Positions 39,155-48,207 of a stretch of DNA of 64,000 nt are shown one piece after another. Source of the DNA: Paramesorhizobium leguminum (GTDB lineage: Bacteria; Pseudomonadota; Alphaproteobacteria; Rhizobiales; Rhizobiaceae); the NCBI RefSeq assembly GCF_003217235.1, contig NZ_QJTF01000015.1:30774-94773 (forward strand). The letters are read 5' to 3'. Below the pieces are notes generated by a model that did not search any database, had not been told where the DNA came from, and was given only the letters and a program-made list of their open reading frames with translations. A program made the position numbers and the translations under genes. How positions within the stretch are numbered: position 1 is the first letter of the stretch; each line of letters opens with the position of its first letter.

Positions 39155-39196
39155 GCATGATCTTACCTGGAAGTCTGCAACTTTTCGGGATCATGC
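39155..39196. repeat. gcatgatc palindrome, copy 2
   Basis: gcatgatc...gtctgcaac...gggatcatgc, with an altered left arm (ttacctggaa instead of ttgtccgaaaa). It ends about 25 bp before the start of the next membrane-protein gene. Confidence 0.8.
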
Positions 39197-39220
39197 TCTA
39201 AAGGCGATGAGGTTCTTAAA

Positions 39221-40117
39221 ATGGCCGTCTCCGCAACGCGCGAGTTGCGCTTGTTCGCAGATGTCCGCTGGGGCCGTCTGGCGAAAGGTTTTTTCCTGAC
39301 GGCCGTGCTGTCGCTCAGCGTCCACGTGGTCATGACAGATATTCTGCATGTGCCTTACCCCGACCAGACCGTGAAAGCATGGCTTCCATTCCGCCTTGCC
39401 ACGGATTTCGCCATGGCGTGGGGGGCGATCTGGCTTTACGGCTGCATTCACACGGCACTGCAGCAGCGCTCGCGGGCGCTTTCGGCCATTATCCTGTTCC
39501 TTCTGATGTGCGGCCTCAACGAGACACTGCGAGGCTGGTTCATGAACGCATATTGCGGCGTTCCGCATCTGGCATCGGCGGCATTCCTCGCACTCACCGG
39601 CTTGGCCGGCGCGCTTTCTTATGCCACCACGGTTGCTCTGGCCGCGCTCGGATGGCGATATATGGAAACGGGATGGCAGAAGGCCGCGGGCATCCTGATC
39701 CTTGGGCTTTTATTGACCTTTGCGATTAATCCGCTGGTCTCGCTTGCCCAGCAGGGTATCGCAGCCCATTTCCAATATCTCGCGCCTACCCATGGCTGGT
39801 GCGAAATGCCCTATGGGTTAAATGTCCAGATACCTTCCTACGCGACCTTCGTTGAACCAGCCCTGGCCTGCCTGTTCTGCGCCGCTTTCAGCTGGAGATA
39901 TCTTCCGGGCGGTCTGTGGACGAAGACACTCGTCTTTACCCTCCTCATCCTGGCGCTCAAGCAGCAGCTTTTCGCTGCTTTCATCTACGCCTTTTATGCC
40001 AAGCTTCCATTCTGGACCGCGCTCTCCAGCATGGGCCAGTTCTCGCTGGAGGCGGCAGCGCTGGGGCTTCTGACCGCGCTGAGTGGGCGTGGGCGAAGAG
40101 TGAGCAGTGAGCAGTGA
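39221..40117 (+). CDS. Multi-spanning inner-membrane protein of unknown function
   Basis: A 298-residue hydrophobic protein with about eight predicted helices (near 22-40, 55-80, 85-105, 120-148, 155-178, 212-228, 235-258, 265-285). A moderately polar loop (about 180-210) contains THGWCEMPYG. I recognise no characterised family. GAGG lies eight bases before the ATG. The last codons (RVSSEQ) and the stop come from the agtgagc tandem repeat, so the natural C-terminus may have been altered by it. Stands alone, convergent with hdaA. Confidence 0.75.
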   Translation: MAVSATRELRLFADVRWGRLAKGFFLTAVLSLSVHVVMTDILHVPYPDQTVKAWLPFRLATDFAMAWGAIWLYGCIHTALQQRSRALSAIILFLLMCGLNETLRGWFMNAYCGVPHLASAAFLALTGLAGALSYATTVALAALGWRYMETGWQKAAGILILGLLLTFAINPLVSLAQQGIAAHFQYLAPTHGWCEMPYGLNVQIPSYATFVEPALACLFCAAFSWRYLPGGLWTKTLVFTLLILALKQQLFAAFIYAFYAKLPFWTALSSMGQFSLEAAALGLLTALSGRGRRVSSEQ

Positions 40118-40171
40118 GCAGTGAGCAGTGAGCAGTGAGCAGTGAGCAGATACTACCTTGTTCACCGCTCA
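40099..40171. repeat. agtgagc tandem repeat with partial inverted arm
   Basis: Seven exact copies of agtgagc (40099-40147), a short loop, then ttcaccgctcactgatcacta whose complement is a decayed copy of the same unit. Stops of both convergent genes fall in it: TGA of the membrane protein in the left arm, TGA of hdaA (40171-40169) in the right arm. Same architecture as the gggcagta elements but with a different unit. Confidence 0.85.
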
Positions 40172-40855
40172 CTGATCACTATTTATCTCGCTCGCCAGCA
40201 CACTGGCTGCAAGCGGCCTTGTGATACGGCACTTCTGCTCAAGCGCTGCCCGGTCTAGCCGGTCAACAACGCTATTGGCGGTGGAGAGCGAGCGTTCGAT
40301 GCGGCTGACGAGGTAGCCGACAAGCGGCGGCTCCACGACCACCTGCCGGTCGGCGAAGAGTTTGTAGATGACAGCCGACAGAAGCTCGTCGTCCGGCTCC
40401 GATATCTCCACCACCGTGGCCGCCTTCAGGCGCGATGCCAGATCCGGCAGCGTCAGCGGCCAGTTCGCCGGGCGGTGACGCGAGGTCATGAGCAATGATG
40501 TGCCTGCCTGGCGCACCGCATTGATGAGATGGAAAAGGCCGGTTTCATCGAAAGGCGCGGCGCCGATATCGTCGATCAGCACCGGACCTGCCGTTGCCTT
40601 GCCGATGGCATCCGGACCGATATCGGTCTGATCGAGGATCACGGCATTTGATGCAGCTTTCCAGATTGCCGCCAGATGCGTCTTGCCGGAGCCCGCCGGC
40701 CCGGCAAGCACGGTTACGGGTGAAAGCCAATTCGGCCATCGGTCGATGATGTTGACAGCCGCGCGATTCGATCCCGCGACGATCAAGTCTTCCCGGCCAT
40801 AGCCCGGCTCATGGCCGAGCGCCAACGGCAGTTGACGGGGCAGCGTGATCGTCAT
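40169..40855 (-). CDS. hdaA: DnaA-inactivating protein HdaA
   Basis: Helps the sliding clamp trigger ATP hydrolysis on DnaA so replication starts once per cycle. The 228 residues begin with the clamp-binding QLPLAL (about 8-13) followed by an AAA+ fold: Walker A GPAGSGKTH (about 52-60), Walker B VLIDDIG, and a box with SRHRPANWPL. Start overlaps the stop of the upstream permease gene by four bases. The C-terminus ends within the agtgagc repeat. Confidence 0.93.
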   Translation of the reverse strand: MTITLPRQLPLALGHEPGYGREDLIVAGSNRAAVNIIDRWPNWLSPVTVLAGPAGSGKTHLAAIWKAASNAVILDQTDIGPDAIGKATAGPVLIDDIGAAPFDETGLFHLINAVRQAGTSLLMTSRHRPANWPLTLPDLASRLKAATVVEISEPDDELLSAVIYKLFADRQVVVEPPLVGYLVSRIERSLSTANSVVDRLDRAALEQKCRITRPLAASVLASEINSDQ

Positions 40856-42021
40856 GCTTTATCCTTGTCGCGACTGCGGTAGAGCGGCGAATTCAGATAG
40901 CGGCCAAGCGCAAAGCGCACCAGCACGCCAACCGCCGCCGCCGCCGGTACGGCGATCAACATGCCGGTGAAACCGAGCAGCGAGCCGAAGGCGAACAGGG
41001 CGAACATCAGCCATACCGGGTGCAGGCCGACCGACGAGCCGACCAGCTTCGGCTGCAATATGTTGCCCTCGATGAACTGACCGATGAGGAAGACGATGGC
41101 AACGGAACCGATCATGATCCAGTCCGGCCCGTACTGTACCAGCGCGACGCCCAGCGCCAGCACCAGCCCCACCAGTGAACCGACATAAGGAATGAAGCTG
41201 ATGACGCCTGCGAAAAAACCGATCAGGAGGCCGAAATTCAGGCCAACGATGGTAAGGCCAAGCGCATAGATGGTGCCTAAGATGATGCAGAGGGTGCCCT
41301 GCCCGCGAATGAAGCCGGCAATTGCCGCATCCATTTCACGGGCCAGTTCGCGCACGGTTTCAAGATGATCGCGCGGTATCCAGGAATCGATGTGATTGAT
41401 CATGCGGTCCCAGTCGAGCAGCATATAGAAGGCGACGACGGGCGTAACGACGAAAAGCGCCGCGATATCGACCAGCGTCTTGCCGGAATTCCACAGCGAC
41501 TGGACAAGTGTGGTGAGAAAGCCTGTGCCCTGCTGCAGAAGCGTGCTCAGATTTTTCTGGATAACGGAATTGTCGGCGCCGATGAATTCTTGCAGCCACG
41601 GCGAATTCCGTTCGGCGAGGAACGCCTGAAGCTGCGTGATATAGCCGGGCAAGCGGGCGATGAAATCGTTCAACTGCGTCGCCAGCACCGGCACGATGAC
41701 CATGATCGCCAGAACCAGCACGATCAGAAAGACAAAGAGGATCACCGCCGTCGCAGCCAGCCGCGACATCCCCAGCCGTTCAAGCCGGTCGGCGACGGGA
41801 TCAAGGAAATAGGCAAGCGCCATTCCCGCCACGAAAGGCAGCAAGATTGGGCTGAATATCCATAACAACAGCGCAAACACCACCATCGCGCCCAGCCAGA
41901 ACAAAGCCTGGCGGCGCACATTGGCCAAGGTATTCACCTGCACATCGACATGGATGTCAGTTTCAGGCTTGGTCTTCACCGCTATTTTCGCCATAGGTCT
42001 GATACCGTCGGTTTGCGCCAT
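40852..42021 (-). CDS. AI-2E family transporter (PerM-type permease)
   Basis: A 389-residue inner-membrane protein with paired helices at about 38-80 and 95-115, a periplasmic domain (about 120-185) and five further helices to the end; the family signature lies in FFAGVISFIPYVGSLVGLVLALG. Members export small molecules or ions; the AI-2 role is proven only for one. Start is uncertain (ATG 42021, 41994, or the open frame to 42075), none with a good ribosome site. Forms an operon with hdaA and is divergent from purM, the normal alphaproteobacterial order. Confidence 0.87.
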   Translation of the reverse strand: MAQTDGIRPMAKIAVKTKPETDIHVDVQVNTLANVRRQALFWLGAMVVFALLLWIFSPILLPFVAGMALAYFLDPVADRLERLGMSRLAATAVILFVFLIVLVLAIMVIVPVLATQLNDFIARLPGYITQLQAFLAERNSPWLQEFIGADNSVIQKNLSTLLQQGTGFLTTLVQSLWNSGKTLVDIAALFVVTPVVAFYMLLDWDRMINHIDSWIPRDHLETVRELAREMDAAIAGFIRGQGTLCIILGTIYALGLTIVGLNFGLLIGFFAGVISFIPYVGSLVGLVLALGVALVQYGPDWIMIGSVAIVFLIGQFIEGNILQPKLVGSSVGLHPVWLMFALFAFGSLLGFTGMLIAVPAAAAVGVLVRFALGRYLNSPLYRSRDKDKA

Positions 42022-42230
42022 GCGATTGAGATAGGCTGGTGTCTGAGTCACGGTCAAGTGAACTATTAGCACCACCCGCGTTTCTCTTATGTAAAGGCGG
42101 GGATTGGGCCCTTTTTGCCCGCTTTTCTGGCCTATGCGGCCATATCGGCCTTGCGGGGCGGGCGAACTCGTGCCATTTCCCCGCGCGAGTACAAAACGTA
42201 CGGCAATATATAATTTATCGAGGCGTATCG

Positions 42231-43298
42231 ATGACTGGCGAAGGCAAGAACGGTTTGACCTATGCGGAAGCGGGCGTCGATATCGATGCCGGAAATCTGA
42301 TGGTCGAGAAGATCAAGCCACTCGTGCGCTCCACGCGCCGCCCCGGCGCGGATGGGGAGATCGGCGGCTTCGGCGGCCTTTTCGACCTGAAGGCGGCGGG
42401 TTTCACCGACCCGGTCTTGGTCGCGGCGAATGACGGCGTCGGTACCAAGCTGAAAATCGCCATCGACGCGGGCAAGCATGACACCGTCGGCATCGATCTC
42501 GTGGCCATGTGCGTCAACGATCTGGTGGTGCAGGGCGCGGAACCGCTGTTCTTCCTCGATTATTTCGCTACCGGCAAGCTCGATCCGGATCAAGGCGCAG
42601 CGATCGTTGCCGGTATCGCCGAGGGTTGCCGTCAAGCCGGCGCGGCGCTGATCGGCGGCGAGACGGCGGAGATGCCGGGCATGTACCGCGATGGCGATTA
42701 TGATCTCGCCGGCTTCGCGGTCGGCGCTGCGGAGCGCAACCGGCTGCTTCCGGCGGGCGATATCGCAGAAGGGGACGTCATCCTCGGACTGTCGTCATCT
42801 GGCGTGCATTCCAACGGCTTCTCGCTGGTGCGCCGCATCGTCGAACTCTCCGGCCTTGGCTGGGATGCCGATGCGCCATTCGCGCCCGGCAAGACGCTTG
42901 GTGAAGCGCTGCTGACGCCGACGCGCATCTATGTGAAGCCGCTACTCAAGGCGATCCGCGCCGGTGACGGCATCAAGGCGCTGGCGCATATCACCGGCGG
43001 CGGCTTTCCCGACAATATCCCGCGCGTGCTTCCTTCCGGGCTTGCGGCGGAAATCGACCTTTCAACCATCGACGTGCCGCCTGTATTCTCCTGGCTCGCC
43101 AGGACGGGCGGCGTGGCGTGGACGGAGATGCTGCGCACCTTCAATTGCGGCATCGGCATGATCGCCGTCGTCGCGCCGGAGCACGCGGACGATGTTATGA
43201 GCGTCCTTGCGGCGGAAGGCGAGAAGGTGGTGACGCTGGGCCGGATGATTCCGCGCGATGATGCGGGCGTCGTCTATCGCGGTACGCTGGCGCTATGA
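42231..43298 (+). CDS. purM: Phosphoribosylformylglycinamidine cyclo-ligase
   Basis: Closes the imidazole ring in purine synthesis, using ATP. The 355-residue product starts [19 protein letters not shown], with the phosphate-binding FGGLFDLK and [12 protein letters not shown], and the conserved [10 protein letters not shown] and [15 protein letters not shown] lies seven bases before the ATG at 42231; the frame is open further upstream but without conservation. The stop overlaps purN by four bases. Confidence 0.96.
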   Translation: MTGEGKNGLTYAEAGVDIDAGNLMVEKIKPLVRSTRRPGADGEIGGFGGLFDLKAAGFTDPVLVAANDGVGTKLKIAIDAGKHDTVGIDLVAMCVNDLVVQGAEPLFFLDYFATGKLDPDQGAAIVAGIAEGCRQAGAALIGGETAEMPGMYRDGDYDLAGFAVGAAERNRLLPAGDIAEGDVILGLSSSGVHSNGFSLVRRIVELSGLGWDADAPFAPGKTLGEALLTPTRIYVKPLLKAIRAGDGIKALAHITGGGFPDNIPRVLPSGLAAEIDLSTIDVPPVFSWLARTGGVAWTEMLRTFNCGIGMIAVVAPEHADDVMSVLAAEGEKVVTLGRMIPRDDAGVVYRGTLAL

Positions 43299-43951
43299 TG
43301 AAGAAGCGCGTCGCAGTGCTCATCTCCGGGCGCGGGTCGAACATGACCGCGCTGATCGAGGCCTGCAAGGACCCGGCCTACCCCGCTGAAATCATCGCCG
43401 TGCTTTCAAACAAGCCGGATGCGGCGGGACTCGACGTGGCGAGAAGCCACGGCATCGAGGCCATCGCGGTGCCGCAGAAAGACTATCCTTCCCGCGCTGC
43501 GCATGAGGAGGCTCTCAATGCCGAGCTCGCCCGCATCGCGCCGGATGTGATCTGCCTTGCGGGCTATATGCGGCTGATGTCGGCGGATTTCGTCGGCCAA
43601 TGGGAAGGCCGGATGATCAACATCCACCCTTCCCTGCTCCCGCTCTTCAAGGGCCTCGACAGCCATGCCCGCGCACTCGAATCCGGCATGCGCGTTCACG
43701 GCTGCACTGTGCATTTCGTCACCGCCGAAATGGACGGCGGCCCGATCATTGCGCAGGGCGTGGTGCCGGTGAAGGCGGATGACACGGAGGAGACGCTTTC
43801 GGCGCGAGTTCTGAAGGTAGAGCACAAGCTCTATCCGCTGGCGCTCAAACTGGTGGCGGAAGGGAAAGTGGCGATGGTGGGAGGAGAGGCGCGGTTTCAG
43901 GGTCCGGAAGGAACCGAAACGGCTTTCCTGCTTTCGCCAAACATCGGATAG
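43295..43951 (+). CDS. purN: Phosphoribosylglycinamide formyltransferase
   Basis: Transfers a formyl group from 10-formyltetrahydrofolate to GAR. The 218 residues show [15 protein letters not shown] (phosphate loop), catalytic Asn and His in [14 protein letters not shown] and the Asp of [13 protein letters not shown]. Start ATGATG overlaps the purM stop, giving coupled translation. Confidence 0.96.
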   Translation: MMKKRVAVLISGRGSNMTALIEACKDPAYPAEIIAVLSNKPDAAGLDVARSHGIEAIAVPQKDYPSRAAHEEALNAELARIAPDVICLAGYMRLMSADFVGQWEGRMINIHPSLLPLFKGLDSHARALESGMRVHGCTVHFVTAEMDGGPIIAQGVVPVKADDTEETLSARVLKVEHKLYPLALKLVAEGKVAMVGGEARFQGPEGTETAFLLSPNIG

Positions 43952-44013
43952 CATTACCTTTGACGACAAGCTTGGCATCCAGCCGCGCAATGGCAGAAAT
44001 TTTGAAAATCCAA

Positions 44014-44036
44014 ACGTTTCATGTTATATGAAACGT
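44014..44036. promoter_or_regulatory. Operator-like perfect inverted repeat before the antitoxin-Fic unit
   Basis: Nine-base perfect arms acgtttcat and atgaaacgt separated by gttat, 17-39 bp before the antitoxin start. The centre overlaps a likely -10 (tatatg). It is a natural site for autorepression by a DNA-binding protein. Confidence 0.65.
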
Positions 44037-44052
44037 CTATGGAGTTATGCCG

Positions 44053-44259
44053 ATGAATGTCCATGCGCGCCGTCCTGACCGTTCGCCTGCCGCCATCGCA
44101 AAGCGGCAGAAAGCGACGGAACAAGCTCGAGCCGCCAACATCCGGCAAGGATATAAGCACGATCCGGTTCTCGAGGCGGCAAATGCGCGTTACGTCGCGG
44201 GCGAAATCACGATCGATGAATTTCGCAAGCAAATGCAGGCGCGCTTCAAGCCTACATGA
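44053..44259 (+). CDS. VbhA-like antitoxin of Fic toxin
   Basis: A 68-residue helical protein with the VbhA layout: basic helix (AIAKRQKATEQARAA), then GYKHDPVLEAANARYVAGE and ITIDEFRKQM. It should cap the Fic active site. The usual inhibitory [S/T]xxxE[G/N] segment appears as ANIRQG (about residues 28-33), with Ala for Ser/Thr and Gln for Glu. GGAG is eight bases before the ATG at 44053 but only two before the ATG at 44047, hence this start. Followed by a strong terminator, then the fic gene. Confidence 0.8.
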   Translation: MNVHARRPDRSPAAIAKRQKATEQARAANIRQGYKHDPVLEAANARYVAGEITIDEFRKQMQARFKPT

Positions 44260-44282
44260 TGTTTGACAGAATAAGTCAAACC

Positions 44283-44311
44283 AGCCGTTCGCATTCGCGG
44301 GCGGCTTTTTT
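44283..44311 (+). terminator. Intrinsic terminator between antitoxin and fic
   Basis: Ten-base stem agccgttcgc / gcgggcggct (with G-U pairs) around attc, followed by six T. It should stop most transcripts after the antitoxin, with fic read only by leakage or an internal promoter; the fic start is 14 bp further on. Confidence 0.8.
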
Positions 44312-44324
44312 ATAGGTAGACCAT

Positions 44325-45080
44325 ATGGCGGGCGTGGAGCCGACGGGATCGTATACTTATCCTGATGTCCCCGGCGATCCGGACCGCACCGGCGTTTTAA
44401 GGAACCGGTTCGGTTTGACCCGGCACTCCGAGCTACGCCCCGCCGAATATGCCATGGCCCATATCCGGATGACAGAAATCGCTGAGGGCCTGGGCCCGAC
44501 CGGATCTTTCGACAAGGCGCACTTGAAAGCGATTCATCACCACATTTTTCAGGATATTTACGAATGGGCCGGTTTCGCTCGCAATGAGCATCCATTCATC
44601 GACGGCCAGCGAGCGGAGAAGATCGGTAGCATCTCCAAGGGCGGCACGTTCTTCCTGCCCGGCAGTCGCCTCGAAATGGGCCTGGACGAGGCCCTGCGGC
44701 CCATTCGCGACGCGGACGTGCTACGCGGTTCCACGCCAGCTCAGTTTGCACAGATTGCCGGGCAAGTGCTCGCCGAACTCAATTACGTTCATCCATTTCG
44801 GGATGGAAACGGGCGCGCCCAAGAGGCTTTCATCGCGGAACTCGGACGCCCATACGGTCATGATGTTGATTTTTCGGTGATCACGAAGGCCCGCATGATT
44901 GCGGCATCTATCGAAACCGCGCGTGATCCCTCCAGCCCGGCCATGCGCCATCTTGTCGAAGATGCAACAGATTCCCGACGCCGGGAAACCTTGCGCGCCG
45001 CGTTCTCCGAATTGCGCGAGCGCGGCGAAGACCCGCATGAACACGATCTACGCACGGCAAGCCCGAGCGATCCGATCTGA
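44325..45080 (+). CDS. Fic-family AMP-transferase toxin (VbhT/FicT type)
   Basis: A 251-residue Fic protein. The N-terminal part (about 10-45) has YPDVPGDPDRTGVLRNRFG typical of the VbhT/BepA group; the Fic core (about 45-190) includes the flap FARNEHPFIDG and the active site HPFRDGNGRAQEAF with catalytic His156. The canonical motif is HxFx(D/E)GNGRxxR; here the last Arg is Glu167. Relatives AMPylate DNA gyrase and topoisomerase IV. No type IV secretion signal domain (BID) follows. The ribosome site is weak, fitting low expression. Confidence 0.88.
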   Translation: MAGVEPTGSYTYPDVPGDPDRTGVLRNRFGLTRHSELRPAEYAMAHIRMTEIAEGLGPTGSFDKAHLKAIHHHIFQDIYEWAGFARNEHPFIDGQRAEKIGSISKGGTFFLPGSRLEMGLDEALRPIRDADVLRGSTPAQFAQIAGQVLAELNYVHPFRDGNGRAQEAFIAELGRPYGHDVDFSVITKARMIAASIETARDPSSPAMRHLVEDATDSRRRETLRAAFSELRERGEDPHEHDLRTASPSDPI

Positions 45081-45110
45081 TTTTTCCCCGCGTGCCGCGT
45101 TGCCGCTGCC

Positions 45111-47216
45111 TTACCCAGCCCTCCGCACCCACACCTTCGTGTCATGAAACGCCGCGCCGCCATAGGGGGCGGCGGCGTCGGCGCCGGTGAGGATGTTGAT
45201 GCCCTCGCCGCGTTCGAAGGTGGAATTGGGGAATAGGCCCTCGGAAATCACCACGCCCCGGCGCTGGCTGTCCTGCACCTTGGCGTGCAGCACCAGTTCG
45301 CCGCGCTGATTGCCGATTTCCACCCGGTCGCCATTGGCGATGCCCAACTCAACCGCGTCTTGCGTATGGATCAGCAATTGCGGGCGGATCTCCTTGGCGA
45401 GGGAGGTTGGCGTCATGGAGAAGCTGGAGTTCAGGAAATTATGCGCGGGCGATGTGGCGAGGCGGAAGGGGTGCTCCTCGTCCGCGACCTCGATCGCCTG
45501 CCAATGGTCCGGAAATTCCGGCAAATCGGTATGCGGTCCCTGCGGCCCCATGGAGCGCGGCGGCTTGTTGGGTGACGGGCTGCCGGTCCAATCAGGCTTG
45601 AAGCGGAATTTGCGGTCCGGCCAGTTGAAACCCTTCAAATAATGGGCGCTGTCGAAATCCGGCTGCATGTCGAGCCAGCGGCGCTCCTTCAACTCGTCGA
45701 AACCGGGCAGGCCGCTGGCGCGCAGCATGTTGTCGATCAGCGTTCTTTCATCGAGGCCGAAGCTCGGCAGATGGCCGACGCCGAGGCGGTTGGCCAGTTC
45801 GTTGAGAACGAAGAGGTTGGGCCGCGCCTCGCCCGCCGCGTCGACCAGCTTCGGCCCCAGCACGATATGCTGCTGGCCGCCGCCGCGATAGATATCGTCA
45901 TGTTCGAGGAACATGGTCGCCGGCAGCACCACATCGGCAAGCCTCGCCGTATCGGTCATGAACTGCTCGTGGACGACCATGAACAGATCCTCGCGCAGCA
46001 TACCCTTGCGGACGAGCCGCTGTTCCGGCGCGACATTGGCCGGATTGGTGTTCTGGACCAGCATCGCCATGACGGTCGGCCCGCCATTCAACGCTTCCGC
46101 GTCGCCGGTCAAGATACGGCCAATCTTCGACTGGTCGAGATAGCGGATGTCGGGGTCCTTGAAGGACTTGCCTTCGATTTCCGACTTATCCATGCGGAAA
46201 ATGCCGGCATTGGAATGGAACGCGCCGCCGCCTTCATGCAGCCACGCGCCCGTAACGGCAGGGATGGAGAGCGCGGCGTGCATGTTTACCGCGCCGTTGC
46301 GCTGACGCGTGAAGCCGTAGCCTAGCCGGAAGAAGGTCCGCTTGGTGGTGCCGACCAGCCGGGCGAAAGCCTCGATCTCCCCCACGGGAACGCCTGATAT
46401 GGCGGAGGCCCATTCCGGTGTACGGCTTTGCAGATGGCGCTCCAGCCCTTTGGGATCATCGGTATGGGCGTTGAGATAATCCCAATCGGCCATGCCATCA
46501 CGGAAAAGCACATGCATGACGGCGCAGGCGAAGGCGCCGTCGGTGCCGGGCTTCAGCACGATTCCCATATCGGCCTGGCGCACTGTGGCGTTCTCATAGA
46601 CGTCGATGGCGACGATCTTTGCGCCACGCTCCTTGCGGGCTTTTACCGCGTGGGTCATGACATTGACCTGCGTGGCCGCCGCATTGGTGCCCCAGATCAC
46701 CACGCAATCAGCCTTCGCCATCTCGCGCGGATCGACGCCGGAGAGGCTGCCGGTACCAGCGAAGAAGCCGGTCCAGGCCATATTGGTGCAGAACGAGTCG
46801 AACTGGTTTGAATATTTCTTGGCGTGCCGCAGGCGATGAATCGAATCGCGCTGCACGAGGCCCATGGTGCCGGCGTAATAATTGGGCCAGATGCTCTGCG
46901 AGCCGAATTCAGCCTCGGCCTTGAGGAAGCGCTCGGCCACCAGATCCAACGCTGCTTCCCATGAAGCTTCCTTCCATGCCCCCTCACCCTTCGCTCCGGC
47001 ACGGATGAGCGGCTTCAACAGGCGGTCTGGATGGTGAATGCGCTCCGCATAGCGCGCGACCTTGGCGCAGATGACGCCATCGGTATAGCTGTTGTCCTTG
47101 GCCCCGCGTACGCGCCCGATGGTGCTTGCATCCAGCACCTCCACATCGAGCGCGCAGGTGGAGGGACAATCGTGCGGGCAGGCGGAATGCCCGATATGCG
47201 AGACGTGCTTGTTCAT
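45111..47216 (-). CDS. Molybdopterin-dependent oxidoreductase with [4Fe-4S] site
   Basis: A 701-residue member of the DMSO-reductase superfamily. The N-terminal cluster ligands are Cys13, Cys17, Cys21 and Cys50 (CPHDCPSTC ... GVICAK); the molybdopterin-binding halves follow (about 80-480 and the C-terminal MopB domain at about 590-700). No Tat signal is visible, so it is cytosolic. It resembles the stand-alone oxidoreductases close to BisC/assimilatory types with unknown substrate; no electron-transfer partner is encoded beside it. The EamA transporter gene upstream lies 12 bp away on the same strand. moaD and moaE, for the cofactor, are 10 kb away. Confidence 0.88.
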   Translation of the reverse strand: MNKHVSHIGHSACPHDCPSTCALDVEVLDASTIGRVRGAKDNSYTDGVICAKVARYAERIHHPDRLLKPLIRAGAKGEGAWKEASWEAALDLVAERFLKAEAEFGSQSIWPNYYAGTMGLVQRDSIHRLRHAKKYSNQFDSFCTNMAWTGFFAGTGSLSGVDPREMAKADCVVIWGTNAAATQVNVMTHAVKARKERGAKIVAIDVYENATVRQADMGIVLKPGTDGAFACAVMHVLFRDGMADWDYLNAHTDDPKGLERHLQSRTPEWASAISGVPVGEIEAFARLVGTTKRTFFRLGYGFTRQRNGAVNMHAALSIPAVTGAWLHEGGGAFHSNAGIFRMDKSEIEGKSFKDPDIRYLDQSKIGRILTGDAEALNGGPTVMAMLVQNTNPANVAPEQRLVRKGMLREDLFMVVHEQFMTDTARLADVVLPATMFLEHDDIYRGGGQQHIVLGPKLVDAAGEARPNLFVLNELANRLGVGHLPSFGLDERTLIDNMLRASGLPGFDELKERRWLDMQPDFDSAHYLKGFNWPDRKFRFKPDWTGSPSPNKPPRSMGPQGPHTDLPEFPDHWQAIEVADEEHPFRLATSPAHNFLNSSFSMTPTSLAKEIRPQLLIHTQDAVELGIANGDRVEIGNQRGELVLHAKVQDSQRRGVVISEGLFPNSTFERGEGINILTGADAAAPYGGAAFHDTKVWVRRAG

Positions 47217-47228
47217 GGCCTATCCATA

Positions 47229-48074
47229 TCAACTTAGACGAATGATGACGACCCCTATGACGATCAGCACCGCTGCGACAATGCGTTGAAAGCCGATGCG
47301 CTCTTTCAGGAAAATCGCCGAAATAACGATCGCGAACAAGATGGAGGTTTCGCGCAGCGCTGAAACGACTGCTATGGGCGCCATGGTCATGGCCCATAGC
47401 GCCAGACCATAGGAGCCGAGCGTTCCCACGCCGCCGATGAACGCCAGATGCAGGCGTCCGCGCAGATGCGGCAATATCCGGTCGCGGTGCATGGCAAGCG
47501 TCCAGATGACCAGCGGCAAGGCGTTCAGAACAAACACCCACATCGTATAGGCAGCGGGGGCGCCGGATTTGCGTACGCCGATCCCATCCACCAGCGTGTA
47601 GGCGGCGATGAACATGGCGTTGACGAGGGCGAGCATGGTCGTGCGCCCGCTGCCGATGGCCGCGCGCCGCCGCGCTTCGAAGGCAAGCGCCAGCACACCG
47701 CCTGAGATGAAGCCGATGCCGACCCAGCGCGCAAACGGCAACACCTCGCCGATCAGCGGACCGCTTACGAGCGCCACCAGCAGCGGCGGCGTGCCCCGCA
47801 TGATCGGATAGGCCTGGCTCATATCGCCGCTCTTATATGCAGCAGCCACGAGGCAGAGATAAATCACCTGCAGCACCATCGACGTGGCGAGATACGACCA
47901 GCTCGAACGGTCCGGCGCGGGCAGAAAAGGCAGAGCCACGGCGGCGATGAGACCAGCCGCGCCGACCACGATGACGGCATTCAGGAATTTATCGCCACTC
48001 GATTTAACGACGGCATTCCAGCTCGCATGAAGAAAAGCGCCGAAAAGGACGATGAGAACGACTGTACCGGACAT
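47229..48074 (-). CDS. EamA-family (DMT) transporter
   Basis: A 281-residue membrane protein of ten helices made of two EamA repeats (about 3-135 and 150-280), each ending with the acidic-glycine pattern (LPFARWVGIGFISGGVLAL, IGFQRIVAAVLIVIGVVII). Drug/metabolite exporters of this kind move amino acids or other small metabolites; substrate unknown. It is read leftward with the molybdopterin oxidoreductase 12 bp downstream. Confidence 0.87.
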   Translation of the reverse strand: MSGTVVLIVLFGAFLHASWNAVVKSSGDKFLNAVIVVGAAGLIAAVALPFLPAPDRSSWSYLATSMVLQVIYLCLVAAAYKSGDMSQAYPIMRGTPPLLVALVSGPLIGEVLPFARWVGIGFISGGVLALAFEARRRAAIGSGRTTMLALVNAMFIAAYTLVDGIGVRKSGAPAAYTMWVFVLNALPLVIWTLAMHRDRILPHLRGRLHLAFIGGVGTLGSYGLALWAMTMAPIAVVSALRETSILFAIVISAIFLKERIGFQRIVAAVLIVIGVVIIRLS

Positions 48075-48207
48075 AGGGAAAGCAACCAGAATCAGGAGTG
48101 CATCTATTCTTGTTACAGCCTAACAGCAGCGGCACGGTCGAGGAATGGCGGCAGACGAGGCGCCTAGCTGGAATTTTGCTGACCCGGTGGTCGCCTACTT
48201 GCAAAAA

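Noticed and set aside
44325..45080. Secreted Fic effector of a type IV system
   Set aside because: No BID domain follows the Fic core and no virB genes are present.
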